From Symsagittifera roscoffensis (taxonomy: Eukaryota > Xenacoelomorpha > Acoela > Convolutidae): a stretch of 64,000 nt of DNA. The notes beneath the pieces were generated by a model. That model saw only the letters and a program-made list of their open reading frames with translations, did no database searches and was not told the origin of the DNA. The position numbers and the translations under genes are program-made. The stretch spans positions 51,963,858-52,027,857 of the forward strand of contig NC_087065.1 of NCBI RefSeq assembly GCF_963678635.1, written 5' to 3'. Numbering within the stretch: position 1 is the stretch's first letter; each line of letters begins with the position of its first letter. Of the stretch, positions 33,180 to 45,240 are shown piece by piece.

Positions 33180-34340
33180 CAGGTGAAGTGAGTAAAAAAT
33201 TTACGAAGTCTTGCTGCAATACAAAAACCCACTCACTGTCTCACTGACAAAAACTGTGAACGAGTCAATGAAACAAGCTGCTTACCCCTCAGAGCTCTCG
33301 AAAGCAAAAATTCTACCGATGAATAAAGAAGCTTCTGAGCTAAAATGATTTATTGTCGACCTTTAGCCTTGATTCCGTCAATAAGTAAAAATTCAAAACA
33401 ATGATGTTTCTTAAATTTTACAACTATTCTGAAAAGTTTCAGTTCATATATATGAAACAGTTCGGTTATGAGAGTAAACACGGTACAATTGATCCCCTTG
33501 CAGAAGTAACTGAAGAAGTTCTAATGTAACTGAAGTTCTAATGTAACTGAAGTTCTAATGTAACTGAAGAAGCTAACCACAAAGTTCTAATATAGAAGCT
33601 TCTATTCTAAGGAGTTACAAATAACTGTTATGATTGCATACAAAGCTATCTATCAAATAGCAAGCAATATGTGCAAATGATTAATTTGTTCAAGTAATCA
33701 AAATGTTTCGTGCGGAGTACCCCAGGGCTCATTTTTAGCACCCTCACTATTTCTCATATATGTAAATGATCTTCCAGGTTTGAACTTAAAGTCAGAAGTT
33801 TTTTTTTCGCTGACGATAGTACAATTATTGGTCTCGAATTATATCTTGACATACTAAACAGCTACTTTAACTCCGTAGCCGATTGGTTTTCTACCAATAG
33901 TTGATCTCCTAATATGAAGAAAACATTTGAATTGGATATAACGAAGAGAAGCGCTTCGTACAACACTAGTTTTTATCAGAATAGAATTTTATCTTCAGAA
34001 TTGTCATGGAATTTAGTTTTATAAGAATAGAAATTTATCTTCAGAATTGTCATGGAATTATTAAGAAGTGTTCATAGCTTTCAATCTAAATTTTGATGCG
34101 CAAATTGATTATATCAGAACTAAATTGCCAAAAAACTGTGGAAATATTGAAAAAATCAGACATGTGTCCCCTTCTGGGTATGTTCAAATATTATTAATCA
34201 AAAGTCAGATCGCTCATTCAATATGGCGTTTTGATTTTTGGTTGTACAAGTTTCAATGCATTGCAGCCAATCTTAGTTTTGCAAAAAAAGTGGTTTCGCA
34301 GTTTCCACAACATTCTTTCATATGTCTTCGTCTCTAGAAA
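33180..34340 (+). pseudogene. Decayed non-LTR retrotransposon reverse transcriptase
   Basis: Blocks appear in the expected order with frameshifts and stops between them. First comes a region reading PLTVSLTKTVNESMKQAAYP then LSKAKILPMNKEA (33.2-33.35 kb). Then CGVPQGSFLAPSLFLIYVND from 33711. Then the catalytic FADD box at 33806-33817, one base out of frame with the preceding block. Then WFSTNS and MKKTFEL, and finally DAQIDYIRTKLPKNCGNIEK near 34095. The order and the FADD box identify a non-LTR (LINE) reverse transcriptase. No endonuclease or tail is visible. Confidence 0.8.
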
Positions 34341-37300
34341 AATGTTAGCAGTACACTTATTGTTCATATTTGATTTTTTTGAAAAATGTTCTCTGATAAT
34401 AGAAAAATCAGAAGATTTGGTAAAAGCTCTCTGAAAAAGTTAAAAGTAAAAAACAAAAATTACAACGTTTTTTTCTTTTCTCTTCCAGGACTCTTAATTG
34501 CTTAATTCTTTTTGTGAAAATGAATTGAGTCCCTTTGATTTTCAGTCATTAAGTGTATCGCAAGTAAGTAATTGTGTTCATAGAATGAAATGTCTTTATA
34601 TTTCTTCAGTGGTAAAAACAAGTTAGATCTTAAATTTAAAAACTGTTCAGTTTTACATTCAACTTAAACACTTTTCTTTCACTCTATTTTAATTATTACT
34701 TGAATGGTTTTTTTGTTCTTTTCCAGATAATCTGCAATAACAGACGCAGTAATCCCGCTCTGACTATTATTCTTTTTCTACTGCTTATAACCTGTTTACC
34801 ATAACCTGCTTGTAACTGTGCATATTTTGATGTGTCAATCGCAGCAGTTTGGCTGGTTTTTTACGATCTGTGTTAATTTGTTAACATATCCTTTAATGTT
34901 AAATTTAACGAGCGAAACTTTATGATGTCTACCACTTGTTTACCGAAGACGTTCAGAAACTCTAGGGCAATATACGGCGACCAAATGGACCTTTTGTTTT
35001 TCCCTTTCGTTCAATGTTTTCTCGAAATGTGTTGCATTTGTATGAAGTGTGCTTAGATTGAATCAGAGAATGTTTTTTTTTCATTGTTTATACGCATGAA
35101 AATTTTACTGTTCGAATCACGAGTGAAAGGATTTTACTATGTCAATATATCACACGACCCATTCCGATGATTTTTCGTGGTGCCTAATTTTGCGCTGAAA
35201 TTTTTAAAAAAGGAAAAAAACTAGAGCACATCCGAAGACAGAAGTTCCTCCCCATTTTCATTGGTCGGAACAATGACGGAAAAACTCACTTTCGATACTT
35301 AGTTAAGTTTCAATTTTATCTGCTATTAAGTGCTATTGGATTTAGTTACCCCCATGAGGTTATTATGTGAATGTTTATTCATTTTTAATACATATAAGTT
35401 TTTTTCTTTAAGTTCTAAAATTAACCTATTCATGATGACCTATCCATGTTGTATGATTCATTTCACTTATATGATATCATAATTATGTCCTATCATATAA
35501 TTTTTTTGTGAATTTTATTGGAAAAAAGCAAACTATCCGTTGTCTTCTCTCATATAAACAAAAGCACGCTCAACAAAGACACTTCATGGTGTTTGAGTGA
35601 GATATCAGTCTTTTATTCATGATTTAGACGGCTGGAAACTTTTAGTTATTATCAGTGTAATGCTAGCTGGCTCGTCTGAACCATGATAAATGGGCTGTTA
35701 ATAACCTGGCATAATTAATCTAACCAAAAACTTGTGAGCCTTGCGTGTCATCTGATGATAGCAATGAAGTCTGGTTATAATGGTTGGTGACCACTTATTA
35801 GCACTTGTTGTTGATACTAAAAGATATGGGCAAGCAATTTATCTATATTTGTCTGTAGTTCCGTTAGGTAAGTTGTGATACTGAATACGTAATTTAATTT
35901 CAAAGGTCTGCGCATTTAGTCCCTACTTTTATGAGCATATTTGGTCTTTGAAATGGGAAAAAATCATCTATCTTTGTCTAGGTTGACCGAATTTATTTTC
36001 CGAGCTCTGTCAAAGTTTAGTTGCACTTCATACTAATTTTGAGAACGGAGCTTCGAAAAGACTGTTTCAACGCTGAAAATTGACTAAGGCGCAGAAATTT
36101 TAGGATTATCCTCAAATTTTTTCACCTTAGCGAGTTTTCAGCGGAAAAGCAGGTTTTTCCGAGTCTTTGCCAAAATCCCTCCCACACCTCCCCCCCTTCC
36201 CTACCCCTCAAAATTGGTTTCATTTTTTTTGCGCGCCACAAAATGAATGTAAAGGTTACGTTGTAGACTTGTTGAGGGAAAGCAAATGCCCGCCCCACCT
36301 GTTTTTGTATCCGCTACTGGTATTAAGTGGTAAGTGTGTACGGTTTGGAATCAATTACGTAATTAGTTTATTTTTTTTAAGCCATGTAATAAAGCATTTT
36401 TTTTCTGGTAAGTTATAGATGATGCTTGTTTTTTGTCAAGGTTACATTTTTTATGATTAGTGCGCTTTTATCCGGGATATGCTGCTGCTGATTTATTTCT
36501 TTCGTTTTTCTTCAAAGGTGACATTTAGGCTAAGCCCCGTCCTTTGGGAATAAACAGGGTTTGTTTTTTTTGTGAGCGGAAGTTGACACTTTGAAATCAA
36601 CCATTTGAATCAATGGTAATTTACTTTTTTGTGACTGAAACCTTCTAATAAAATTTCAATCAAATAAACTGTCCTATTTATTTATTTTGTTTATTCCGGA
36701 ATTTAATTTTAGTGCGTTGATCGACAGTTGATTCTCTGCTAACCACAATATAGTAAGTAGATTGCTTTTTTCACTTTCATTGATTTTTGTAAATGTTGCT
36801 GATATCATCGTCTTTTAAAATGTCTAGCTTTTCTGATGCTGGTCAAATGTAAACCAGGAGAAAGGTTCTTGTTAACTTTTGAGTCCTGGGAGATAACTTG
36901 ATGGAGAGGTTACGCCATAGCACGCACGTGTTGTCGCTCCTCTCCTCCGTATAATAAAGCACCAGAACCTGACCATGTTGCAATAGAACATAATTAAGTG
37001 AACCAGGACTGGTTTTTAGGGGAAAGACAACGAACATTTTACCCTCGCAATGAGAGAAGATTGAAGTTATGATAATTTTATGAAAATTTTGAAGGCATAA
37101 TTTATGAATGAAAATATCTAAAAATTTAATTAATGCATGCGGGCGGGGATTCTTAATGAGGTTTCAAAAGGGGAGGGAGATTCTTAAGTAGATCATACAA
37201 ATCATAAAAGTCTCGTTGGATGAGCAAGATCAGCTACGACGAAGAAACGCCACATGTGGTTGAAAGAAGGACTACCACACTGAAATTTTTTTCAATCCTG

Positions 37301-37380
37301 ATGCGAGCTACAATGAAAAGTCTCAAGAAATCCTGGATTTGATTCGCAGCGCTTTAGGCTAAATGCGAGCGTTAGAGTAG
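34341..37380. other. No supported gene
   Basis: AT-rich. The stretch near 35990-36240 has TTTTCCGAGCTCTG and TTTGCGCGCCAC, weak echoes of the R1 family. I see no splice-bounded coding frame. The frame 37387-37773 is discussed under rejected items. Confidence 0.4.
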
Positions 37381-37616
37381 ATAAAATTGAGTATTCAACC
37401 CTTTCACCTCCCAAAATTTCCCCCTTTAGAATTATTCACGACACCCGTTTTGGTCAACCAACTCTTTTTTAATGGGGATGCATCTACCAACACGCAGAGG
37501 TGGATTGAAGTGAAGCAACTATTTCTGGATTGTCAACTGAGTCTAGAAATAATAACTTTTTTGTGCATCGATTTCATCCATTCCAACTTTCTTCGTCCAC
37601 CTCTGGAGTTAAATTA

Positions 37617-37695
37617 TGAAAAGTCAAAATCACAATCACGATGTGAAAAGACAAAATCACAATCACGATGTGAAAAGACAAAATCACAATCATGT
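37617..37695 (+). repeat. Minisatellite, 24-bp unit, three copies
   Basis: Three near-perfect copies of GAAAAGWCAAAATCACAATC plus ACGATGT, the last one truncated. Units differ at one base. Confidence 0.9.
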
Positions 37696-37699
37696 TTTA

Positions 37700-40358
37700 A
37701 ATTTTTCTGGCATGAAATTTATCCTTCTCGATATTCAGGGTTAATTTGTTCTATTTTAGTTATCCAAAAATAAGCTCGTAAAGGATCAAGAGTGCTAACA
37801 TATTAAAGCTTTTTTTTAGCTGTATTTGGATTTCAAGAATGTATTACAACAAGTTTCTCTCAGTGTTAATGAGAGTTGATCTCTGTTTTGTTTTGCTTCT
37901 CAGACCGATTTAAGATACACATGGTCATCTATCGCCATGCGAAAGATATTCAAACGCGAGTTTGAGCTGTTTTTTTGCTGAAATGATTTATTGTTACGAA
38001 TTCTCTCGAATAGCGAAAATTAACTGTCGTGTAGGGTGTGTTTTAGCGGGTATTTTTATTTTCATTTTTCTTTTCGCAATGATCAATGTGGTGCTTGTTA
38101 TATTGGTGTGAGCTTGATCGTTACTTGCTTTGAGGTTGATCGGCTGACAAAGAACATCGAAAAAGATAACTATACGAAAAAATTTTGAGCAAATAAGAGT
38201 TGACACTGAAGAACTTGTTGGTTTCTTCTCGTTGAGATTGATAAATGCTGATGATTCCTGATTTTTGTTTCAAAAAATTTCAAGAGCGTCTAGTTTGTTT
38301 CATTTTTATCACACGGTGGAAGACTAATAGTTGAAGCGCTTTCAGTAATCTTAAACGCTATTTTTCAAGGGATCTGGACAAAGTATCCCAAATGAAAGTA
38401 TCTCATACAAAATTATCACATACATACCTGTATAAATCAATGGACTAAATAGCCCATGTAATATATCCTGAGGATTTATTCTTATGTCTATATCGCAGTT
38501 AAAATGAGTTCCTTTTGTTAACTTGTCGGCTTTTATTAAACAAATTGTCAGTTTTTTCTATGTATTTTTAATTGATTTTCCAAAATTCGGTTATTTTTCA
38601 ACGTAAAGCTTATGTGAAGTAACAATTTTTGGGAGTTGGTTGAGGCTAATATATCAATAATTTTACAGACATTCCTCCATACCGGGTAAGCGGTTCAGGG
38701 GTGGGGCAGGAGACACTTTTCATCCATTGAAAACCAAAATTTGTGATCTATCGCGAATCCGAGCGTTCAATCTTTTGATCAATAGATTTTTGTGCAGAAC
38801 AATTATACCATGTGAGCTTACAAAATTGCGTCTTTTCTTCTATTGAAATTTCACGCTTGAAACTCAATTTGAATTCACGCTCATTTTCAAAACTTGGCAT
38901 TGCTTGATCAGTTTGTTCAAGTGTGGCATTCTTTTCGGAACTGAATGGTGATTCATCGGATGTGATTTTTTGGGTGGTGTTGGCTACATAGTCCTGAGCT
39001 CTTATTGTTTGTATGGCCTTTTATGGTTTTCGGATGGAGTGGGATATGCTAGCGAAGATATACAGATGAATGATTTCATGTCATTAAACCGTTTTTAAAT
39101 AGTCATTTTTGCTATCGTTTTGATTACACTCGCAAGTTTTAGCGAGCAAGACAAATTACTACGGCTTATTTTTTATCGGCTTAGTCAACTAATTTTGTGT
39201 CGCATTAAGGGAAACATAATTTTTATGGTCCCCTCCCCAATTTATGTTAGTTGTAATTTATCAACTCGGTTTGCAAAATCAATTATTCTTTTTTTTCCGG
39301 CTGAATGCGTTTCGTCGTATTTTATATCGACTCACTAGCCTCAATTGGGTCGTTTGATGAGCGAAAAAAAGTTTTTATGCGCGTGTGTGTGTTCTCAAGG
39401 GAAGGGGACTCAATTTTTTAAAAATTAGTTTTGAATTTGAAAAAATAGTCATGAAGAGTTTCTGCTCAGATATTTTAGGATTTGTTACCGTTGGTTTGCT
39501 TTGTTCCGATAATGATTTTGCGATCTATTGTCTGGACATGTTTTTTTCCACAAGTATCTTCACTCGCTTTGATAGATCTAATTTTATCCCAAGAGGTGGG
39601 AAGCTCAGCTTCGCCTCTGTGTAGTAAATTGTCTAGGGCTTGTGGCGTATATGCGAGGAAAGGGGACTCTTAATCTACTGGTAGTAGGATCAAATTCGCC
39701 ACAGCAAAAGTTCTATGTTGAAGGCTGGTTTTTACCTCTATCTTTTTTCACTTTATCGAGCTTTTTTTGCGAAGCGCAACTGTACCTCTGTGTAATTTAT
39801 TATTTGAAAACTATGGTATTAATCCGACCAGTTTCAAAACAGCTTAAAGATCTTTGGTTTGCGTTTGTTTCCGCCCAGTTTTGAGTTGCTTCAGCTTTTA
39901 GGGGTTAAGTGTTGTACCGTTGTAAATTTCTTGTATCGTCGTGCTCTCTGGGACTTTGGGAATTGTTTTAAGGAAATTGTTGTCGTAAGAAAAGATCTGT
40001 AAACCGCCACGGGAGTTTATCAGAAGGGTCAATACTAATGATTTATTACCTGTCTCGGTGAAAAAGAATTACTCGTAAATTGATTAACGAGTTTTTGTAA
40101 AAAATGTTTCTCGAAAATGTCTTTTTTTTTCTATCCTTTTCAACTCTTTGTGCATTTACAATTGTGATCAGATTTTTCTCAGCTACAAGCACAGCAATTG
40201 ACTGCTATTGTTTGAAATTATCGTTAAGTATGATTAAGAATCCCTTTTGCATATGCTCTTATCCAACTTCCCCCTTTTTTCAAATTTTTAATTTTCTCAG
40301 CTGTTTTGCTGCATGATGTTATGGCTGAATGCGTGATGTTACAATGTAAAATATGATT
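37700..40358. other. No gene seen; short dispersed motif twice
   Basis: The only structure I noticed is the motif GAAGCTCAGCTTCGCCTCTG at 39600-39619 and a degenerate form at 39770-39796. No coding frame is supported. Confidence 0.5.
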
Positions 40359-40938
40359 AACAAATACAAAGGTGGATCTAGGATTTTCTCGAGGGAGGCG
40401 GATATTCAAAAAATTTTCGAAAATTTTGACGACCTTTTTTTAGGCGGTCTAAATTAATTTCCCGAGCTCTCCTAAAGCACTAAAAAGACGCTGCTTTGGC
40501 CAAATTTTCTGCGCCGCAGGCAAGTTTTTGAAAAAACAGGTCAAAAGCCGTTTCGGGCACTTTTTGGAAAATTTTGACAAAAAAATCGCGTTTTTTTTGG
40601 CGCGCGCTCCACCTCAAAATTAGTATATATTGGTGCCGAAGGGTCGGCAGGGGTCGACTTACTGAGAAAGAGGGGGCTCTTTTTCCTTTACCCCCTACCT
40701 GCAAATTTTTATATTTGAAGTTACTGTTCACTTTGTCCGATTGTCATGAAAATTGGCATGTAGACTAATTAGGCCATGACAAACATATTTGATCTCCATA
40801 ATTAACCTTGTAAGACCGCTCGTTAGACCATAAAATTCATGTTTGAGTGAGGTGGGGGGGGGGGGGAAGGAAAAAGAGCCGAAGAAAGCGTCCATTCCCC
40901 CCCCCCCCCCCACCCCTAAATCCGCCCCTGAACAAATA
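40359..40938 (+). mobile_element. R1 hAT-like MITE with 8-bp target duplication, holding a nested MITE
   Basis: The element spans 40367-40930, flanked by perfect AACAAATA direct repeats (40359-40366 and 40931-40938), the 8-bp target duplication typical of hAT transposons. Termini are imperfect inverted repeats: CAAAGGTGGATCTAGG at the left and the complement of CCTAAATCCGCCCCTG at the right. It holds the family core GGCGCGCGCTCC and no ORF. A 206-bp MITE of another family sits inside at 40675-40880. Long G and C runs (around 40853-40866 and 40898-40911) face each other near the right end. Confidence 0.9.
40675..40880 (+). mobile_element. Second MITE family (GGCTC termini), nested copy
   Basis: Terminal inverted repeats GGCTCTTTTTCC and GGAAAAAGAGCC enclose about 180 bp that match 45876-46073, including CCGATTGYYATGAAAATT and ATGACAAACATATTTG. 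It interrupts the R1 element and is therefore younger than it. The flanking duplication is not clear here. Confidence 0.88.
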
Positions 40939-41600
40939 TGTTCGCAATAGTTAGCTTGATCACCATGCAAAATTTCATCACATTATGACGACGTACAATT
41001 AGTTTTTCATAAGTTCAAATGTGGGGGGAGTGGAAAAGATCCGCTAGAGGAGCTGACGATATTTTCAATAGCCTGAAAAGTGCCCCAATTCCAATTCACG
41101 TACCAATATTCTAATTAAGTGGACGAATTTGATCTTTGATTTCCATTCTGGCGAAAACTGATTACGCCGGCCATTATTCTTAATTGTGTTTTTTTCCTCT
41201 CCGTATATATCCTTTTAACGATAGATTTTGACCGAGTGAAAATAATATTTCACCTAAGAACTAGAATTCAGCCATTTTCTTGTTTACTTACGTAAAAAAA
41301 AAACTAAAATTGTTTGAAAAAAAATTAATCAAAAGTCGCGACTACTAAACAATTTTTATCTCCCTGCTCAATTCCTTTATCTATTTCAAAGGAAACGGTA
41401 TGGCTTCTATCGGAAGCTTCGACTAATGTCATCAGCGACTAGTTTAATTAGAAATTCTTTGTTTAGAACTTACGAAGCTCATTAAATTTCCTTCTATTTT
41501 GAAGCAGTTGAGCTCAACGGACGAGAAAACCGGTTACAAACTATACTAACCAATCGATACCACCATCTATTCTGATTTTCATACAGCCCGCAACGAGACT
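40939..41600. other. Upstream region of the secreted-peptide gene
   Basis: AT-rich, no coding frame supported. It would contain any enhancer or proximal promoter for the gene at 41642. I do not recognise specific sites apart from the TATA box. Confidence 0.4.
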
Positions 41601-41603
41601 TCG

Positions 41604-41616
41604 TATATATATATAA
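41604..41616 (+). promoter_or_regulatory. TATA box of the secreted-peptide gene
   Basis: TATATATATATAA lies 26-38 bases before the ATG at 41642. With the usual spacing of about 30 bases, transcription would start near 41634, giving a 5' UTR of fewer than about 15 nt. Confidence 0.7.
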
Positions 41617-41641
41617 TTCAATCGAAAACAAGTTAATCAAA

Positions 41642-41902
41642 ATGGGAGCACTTTGTAAAGTCAACTTCACCTGTATCGTCCTATGTTGTGTCATTGGGTT
41701 GATTCTAAGCGAAGTCTTGGCTCGACAAGACGACGATAGTGGCGAGTTCTTCACGCCGAGGAGACTTCGACTGAACCCGGGCAGATTTGGAGCGAGGCGA
41801 TCGAGGTGTGGGAGACCTGGATGCTTCAACGCCTGTCTGGGTAAAACGAGTGACCCGAAAAACCCCTTGTTTGTCATGTACTGCAGCGAACAGTGTTGCT
41901 AG
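41642..41902 (+). CDS. Secreted six-cysteine peptide precursor (defensin-like spacing)
   Basis: Single-exon, 86-aa precursor. The ATG has a good context (ATCAAAATGG). Residues 1-27 form a signal peptide with a hydrophobic core (CIVLCCVIGLIL) and a likely cut after VLA. Residues 28-53 look like a propeptide: acidic QDDD, then a basic part with Arg-Arg at 40-41 and 52-53, both possible convertase sites. The remaining 33 residues hold six cysteines (56, 61, 65, 81, 85, 86), spaced C-x4-C-x3-C-x15-C-x3-C-C. A C-terminal CC pair with six cysteines recalls beta- and big defensins, but C-x15-C is long and charge is only weakly positive. A venom-type or signalling peptide is equally possible. I recognise no exact family. 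A longer frame on the opposite strand (41494-41877) has none of these marks. Confidence 0.8.
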   Translation: MGALCKVNFTCIVLCCVIGLILSEVLARQDDDSGEFFTPRRLRLNPGRFGARRSRCGRPGCFNACLGKTSDPKNPLFVMYCSEQCC

Positions 41903-42048
41903 CTGCCATTATTGTTATACTCCAATGATGCCGATTAATTTAATTCAATTAATTTTAAGCAATTAATATCGAGAGTCTATTATCTATCACAGGTCAGTTT
42001 TGCAGTTTGCATACTGATGATCTGTTGATTTAATCCATCTTTCCTGTG

Positions 42049-42054
42049 AATAAA
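42049..42054 (+). promoter_or_regulatory. Poly(A) signal AATAAA of the secreted-peptide gene
   Basis: Canonical hexamer 147 bases after the stop, with T-rich and GT-rich sequence downstream. Together with the TATA box it defines a compact intronless transcription unit of about 430 bp. Confidence 0.65.
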
Positions 42055-42059
42055 TTAAA

Positions 42060-43690
42060 AGTTTTCACCCGTTGTATTTCCAACTTAGAATTCTGGCTGT
42101 TGCACGTTGTAGAGGATTTTTAGAGTTGGGGGGGGGGGGTGCTCAAACTTAGCCAGGAATTCGATTCCTTATGCCACCCAAAGTATCATCTTTTTGATAC
42201 TGTTTTTGAACTTGGTCGCATTGGCTTGTTGACTTCAGTGAATTATTTTATAATTAAATTAGAATTCCCATCCATCGTTCATATTTCTCTTACATCTGCC
42301 ACCAATCATTGAACACCCAAAATTCTAAATGCTGTTTGATTTCCTGGCTTCTCTATTCTTTCAATAGTTCAAAAAAGAAATTCGAAAAATGCGCGTGGTT
42401 TTTTTCTTTACTCCCAACATAGCAATTAGTTTCATCGAGAATCGCCCTCCTTTATTTACACAAACAAATGCTTGTGTTATAATACGAGTTGACTTTTCCA
42501 ACCGAAGCCGCAAATTTTACAGCCCAACTTCTTGTAGTGGTCTTTATGCAGTGTATGCTTGCGCAATATTCATAACAAAAAAGCTGAGGCTGGTCTTTTG
42601 AATACTTGAAAAAAATTCAAGCTTAAATTTCGATAATTTGAAATAAATTTTAAAATCCAACAAAATAGAAACTAATAATTTTCTCATTTTCTTAAAGTAT
42701 ATTTGGATTAATTCGCATGCGTTCACTAAATATAGATTTATTTTTAATCCAGAGTTTTTCACCCCAAATGCTAGGCGCCTTTAGAAAACTGATGTTTCGC
42801 TCGCATTATTGATCTCATATTGGTATTTTTCAAACCCCCATTTTTTTCCAAATTAACTCAATTTTAATATCTTTGTAGTGCTCTAATTCTACATGGCAAA
42901 TCAATGGAATGTGTTTCATCCGCTTTATTGTTGCTGGTGCTGCAAAATCTTGTGGCCAGCAAGTTATACTACACAAGCAGCTTAGATTATATATTTTATT
43001 AGGTTATATTACTATTACGAGTTTATGTTTTTCTCAAGCTAACTCGCACAAAATAAGGCTCAACTTGTGCGTTAAGTTTCATAATAGTGTACATACAGCT
43101 GGCATGAAACAGTTTACATAGCTCTTGTTTTCATAATAAAAAAAAGTTGAAAGAAAACAAAGCAGGAAACTCTGCGTTAAATGTACAACAGTAACCGGGT
43201 GTTTTTCAAGTGGTTTCTTTGGAACTTTCTGCAGGAGAGGGAAACCCTCATGGCAAAACGAGCGAATTGCAAAAGTAACATCAGCCAATTAGATTCAGTA
43301 TTCACAAAGCTGAAAAAATATTAGACTTTATGTCGGTTATTAGACTTTTTCTCGGAAACAACTTTTACAACTGTGTAACATATTAACATTGCTTTATTGT
43401 GAAATCTATATCTATACTATATTTAAATGCGAGTGACAGCTATCTCCCATGTTTAAGCATAATAATTTTGCATGTTTAACGAAGGAGTTTTTTCATGTTT
43501 AAGCTATATCATATATTGCAATGCTGAAGAAAATTTTTAATTAGCTTTCCGCAAGGTCATTAATTTTCAGTAATTTTTTCTGTCTGTTTACCTGCTTTTT
43601 TAATTGATATGATTGTCTGTCTACCCGTCTCCTAATTTTTAAAATTTCATCTATCTATCTATTATATGTTTAAATGCGGGAAAATTTCTC
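42060..43690. other. No gene seen
   Basis: AT-rich. A G-run of about 10 lies near 42129. Small open frames show no family resemblance. Confidence 0.5.
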
Positions 43691-43699
43691 AGTTTTTGA

Positions 43700-44060
43700 A
43701 ATTCTCCTCACCCTCTAGTTGGGTTCTGTCAGAGTTCTCTCAGGGGTTGCGATTCTTGCCTCCATTTCTCAATTCTCAAATCCTTGTAGTTTTCGTGATT
43801 CCTAACCTGTAGTTGGGGCAGTCAGAGTCCTTGTAGTTTGAAATTCCTAACCTGTAGTTGGGGGCAGTCAGAGTAATCTCAGGGGTTGCAAATTTGGCCT
43901 CCAATTAGGAATGCCTAAATATTTTTAGTTTAAGAGATAAGACGATTTTTGTGATTTTTTGGAAATTATCAGAAAACTCAAATTGCAAATTACTTCACCA
44001 AAGTGAAATTCCCAACCCTGTAGATGTGTGCTGTCAGAGTACTTTCAAAGATTGGGAATA
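43700..44060 (+). repeat. Diverged tandem repeat with TAGTTGGG and CAGAGT blocks
   Basis: Three to four units carry CCTGTAGTTGGGG (or CTCTAGTTGGG), GTCAGAGT and CTCAGGGGTTGC, near 43715, 43805, 43850 and 44020. The later part has AGATAAGACGATTTTTGTGA, like the core of the 7.0-7.6-kb array, so the two arrays are probably related. Confidence 0.6.
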
Positions 44061-44119
44061 TTGCCATCAAATAATACTGCTGAAATCTTGGTAATTTTCG
44101 AAATGTGAAATCATTTTAG

Positions 44120-44461
44120 GGTGACCAAATTGATTTTCCGCGAGCTCTCCAAAATCACTAAGAAGACCCTGTTTTGGTCAATTTTTCTTTGCCGCAGGCA
44201 AAATTTTGAAAAACAGGCTAAAAAAAAACGTTTTTAGGCAATTTTTGGAAAATTTCGACCAAAAAATCGCGTTTTTTGGCGCGCGCTCCTCAAAATTGGT
44301 ATATATTGGCGCGAAAGGCGCCTTTAGAAAATTTTTAGGGTCCGTCACCAAATATGGATATCTCAAAATTGTACAAAGGGGGTACCCTTTGGGTCGGTAG
44401 GGGGTCGAATCCCTGAAGGGGGAGGGAAGCGTCCAAACCCCATCCCATAAATCCGCCCCTG
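44120..44461 (+). mobile_element. R1 hAT-like MITE, 5'-truncated
   Basis: Clear family order: CGAGCTCTCC, GCCGCAGGCAAA, TTTTTTGGCGCGCGCTCC, TATATTGGCGCGAAAGGCGC, GGATATCTCAAAATTGTAC, GGTCGAATCC, and the terminus ATAAATCCGCCCCTG at 44447-44461. The left terminus is missing. Confidence 0.85.
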
Positions 44462-45195
44462 AGTACATCAATGGTGTGCATTCTTTATACAGTTTGATGG
44501 CTATCCATCGGAGTGTTTTTTGTTTTTCTGCAATTGAAAATGGTGATGTGTTCGTGTTTTTTTAGTTTTTTTTTCACGCCAAATGAGTCACTTCAAATAA
44601 TCATCGGAACGGGTCGAGTGGTATACCAAATTAAATCAATTTCAGTGATAAAAGTTTTTTCAAAAAAATTGCTGCAGTGCCGAGACTTTATTTTTAGTTC
44701 AATTTCGAGCGAGTAAAGCGTTAAAAGTAAATGAAAGTTTACTTTTATGTAGATTTTATGGCTATAAAAACTTAATTTATTTTGAAGCAAAGGATGGATA
44801 ATAGAATGTTTTTGGATTTATAAATTAGTACTTTCATAGCTAACATTTTTTACTCCAGCAATTTTAAATTGGCGTGTTTTTTATATTTCTTCGACGGATT
44901 TTTGTAAAATCACTGAACAGAATTTTTCAATGGTTAACAGTGTTCACGATTTCATCGATTTACAAAAGTTTCCTTGCTAGTCTCAAAGAATTCAATACAT
45001 TAGAGTCACGGTTAAAATGTTGAGTGCAATCATATTGAACTTTTTTATGTAATTTTTTTAAATATTTATTGCTTTAAAAATTACTATTTATGTCATTTAA
45101 TTATTTATCTGAATTTAAAATACAGTTTGCTGCATCGCAATTAATGCGAAGCTCGACTTCGTCTCTATGTTAAACCGGTATCTTGTTCCATTGAT
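44462..45195. other. Upstream of the SFR1-like ORF, no gene seen
   Basis: AT-rich. A degenerate copy of the dispersed motif (GCGAAGCTCGACTTCG, then TCTCTATGTTAA) lies at 45146-45172, just before the acceptor-like TTGATTTTTCAG ending at 45202. Confidence 0.45.
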
Positions 45196-45240
45196 TTTTC
45201 AGAAATTAAAATGGCATTAAGTTTGACTCTGACTGCCTGA

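Noticed and set aside
37387-37773. 128-codon + strand frame
   Set aside because: Opens without an ATG start and runs through the 24-bp minisatellite, which creates a repeated KSQSRCEKT. A faint gag-like look (LPKFPPLEL, RWIEVKQLF) is too weak to call.
41494-41877. 127-codon minus-strand frame over the secreted-peptide gene
   Set aside because: Longer than the + strand frame but lacks a signal peptide, motif or poly(A) signal. It mirrors the codon bias of the opposite strand, and the + strand has a full set of gene signals.
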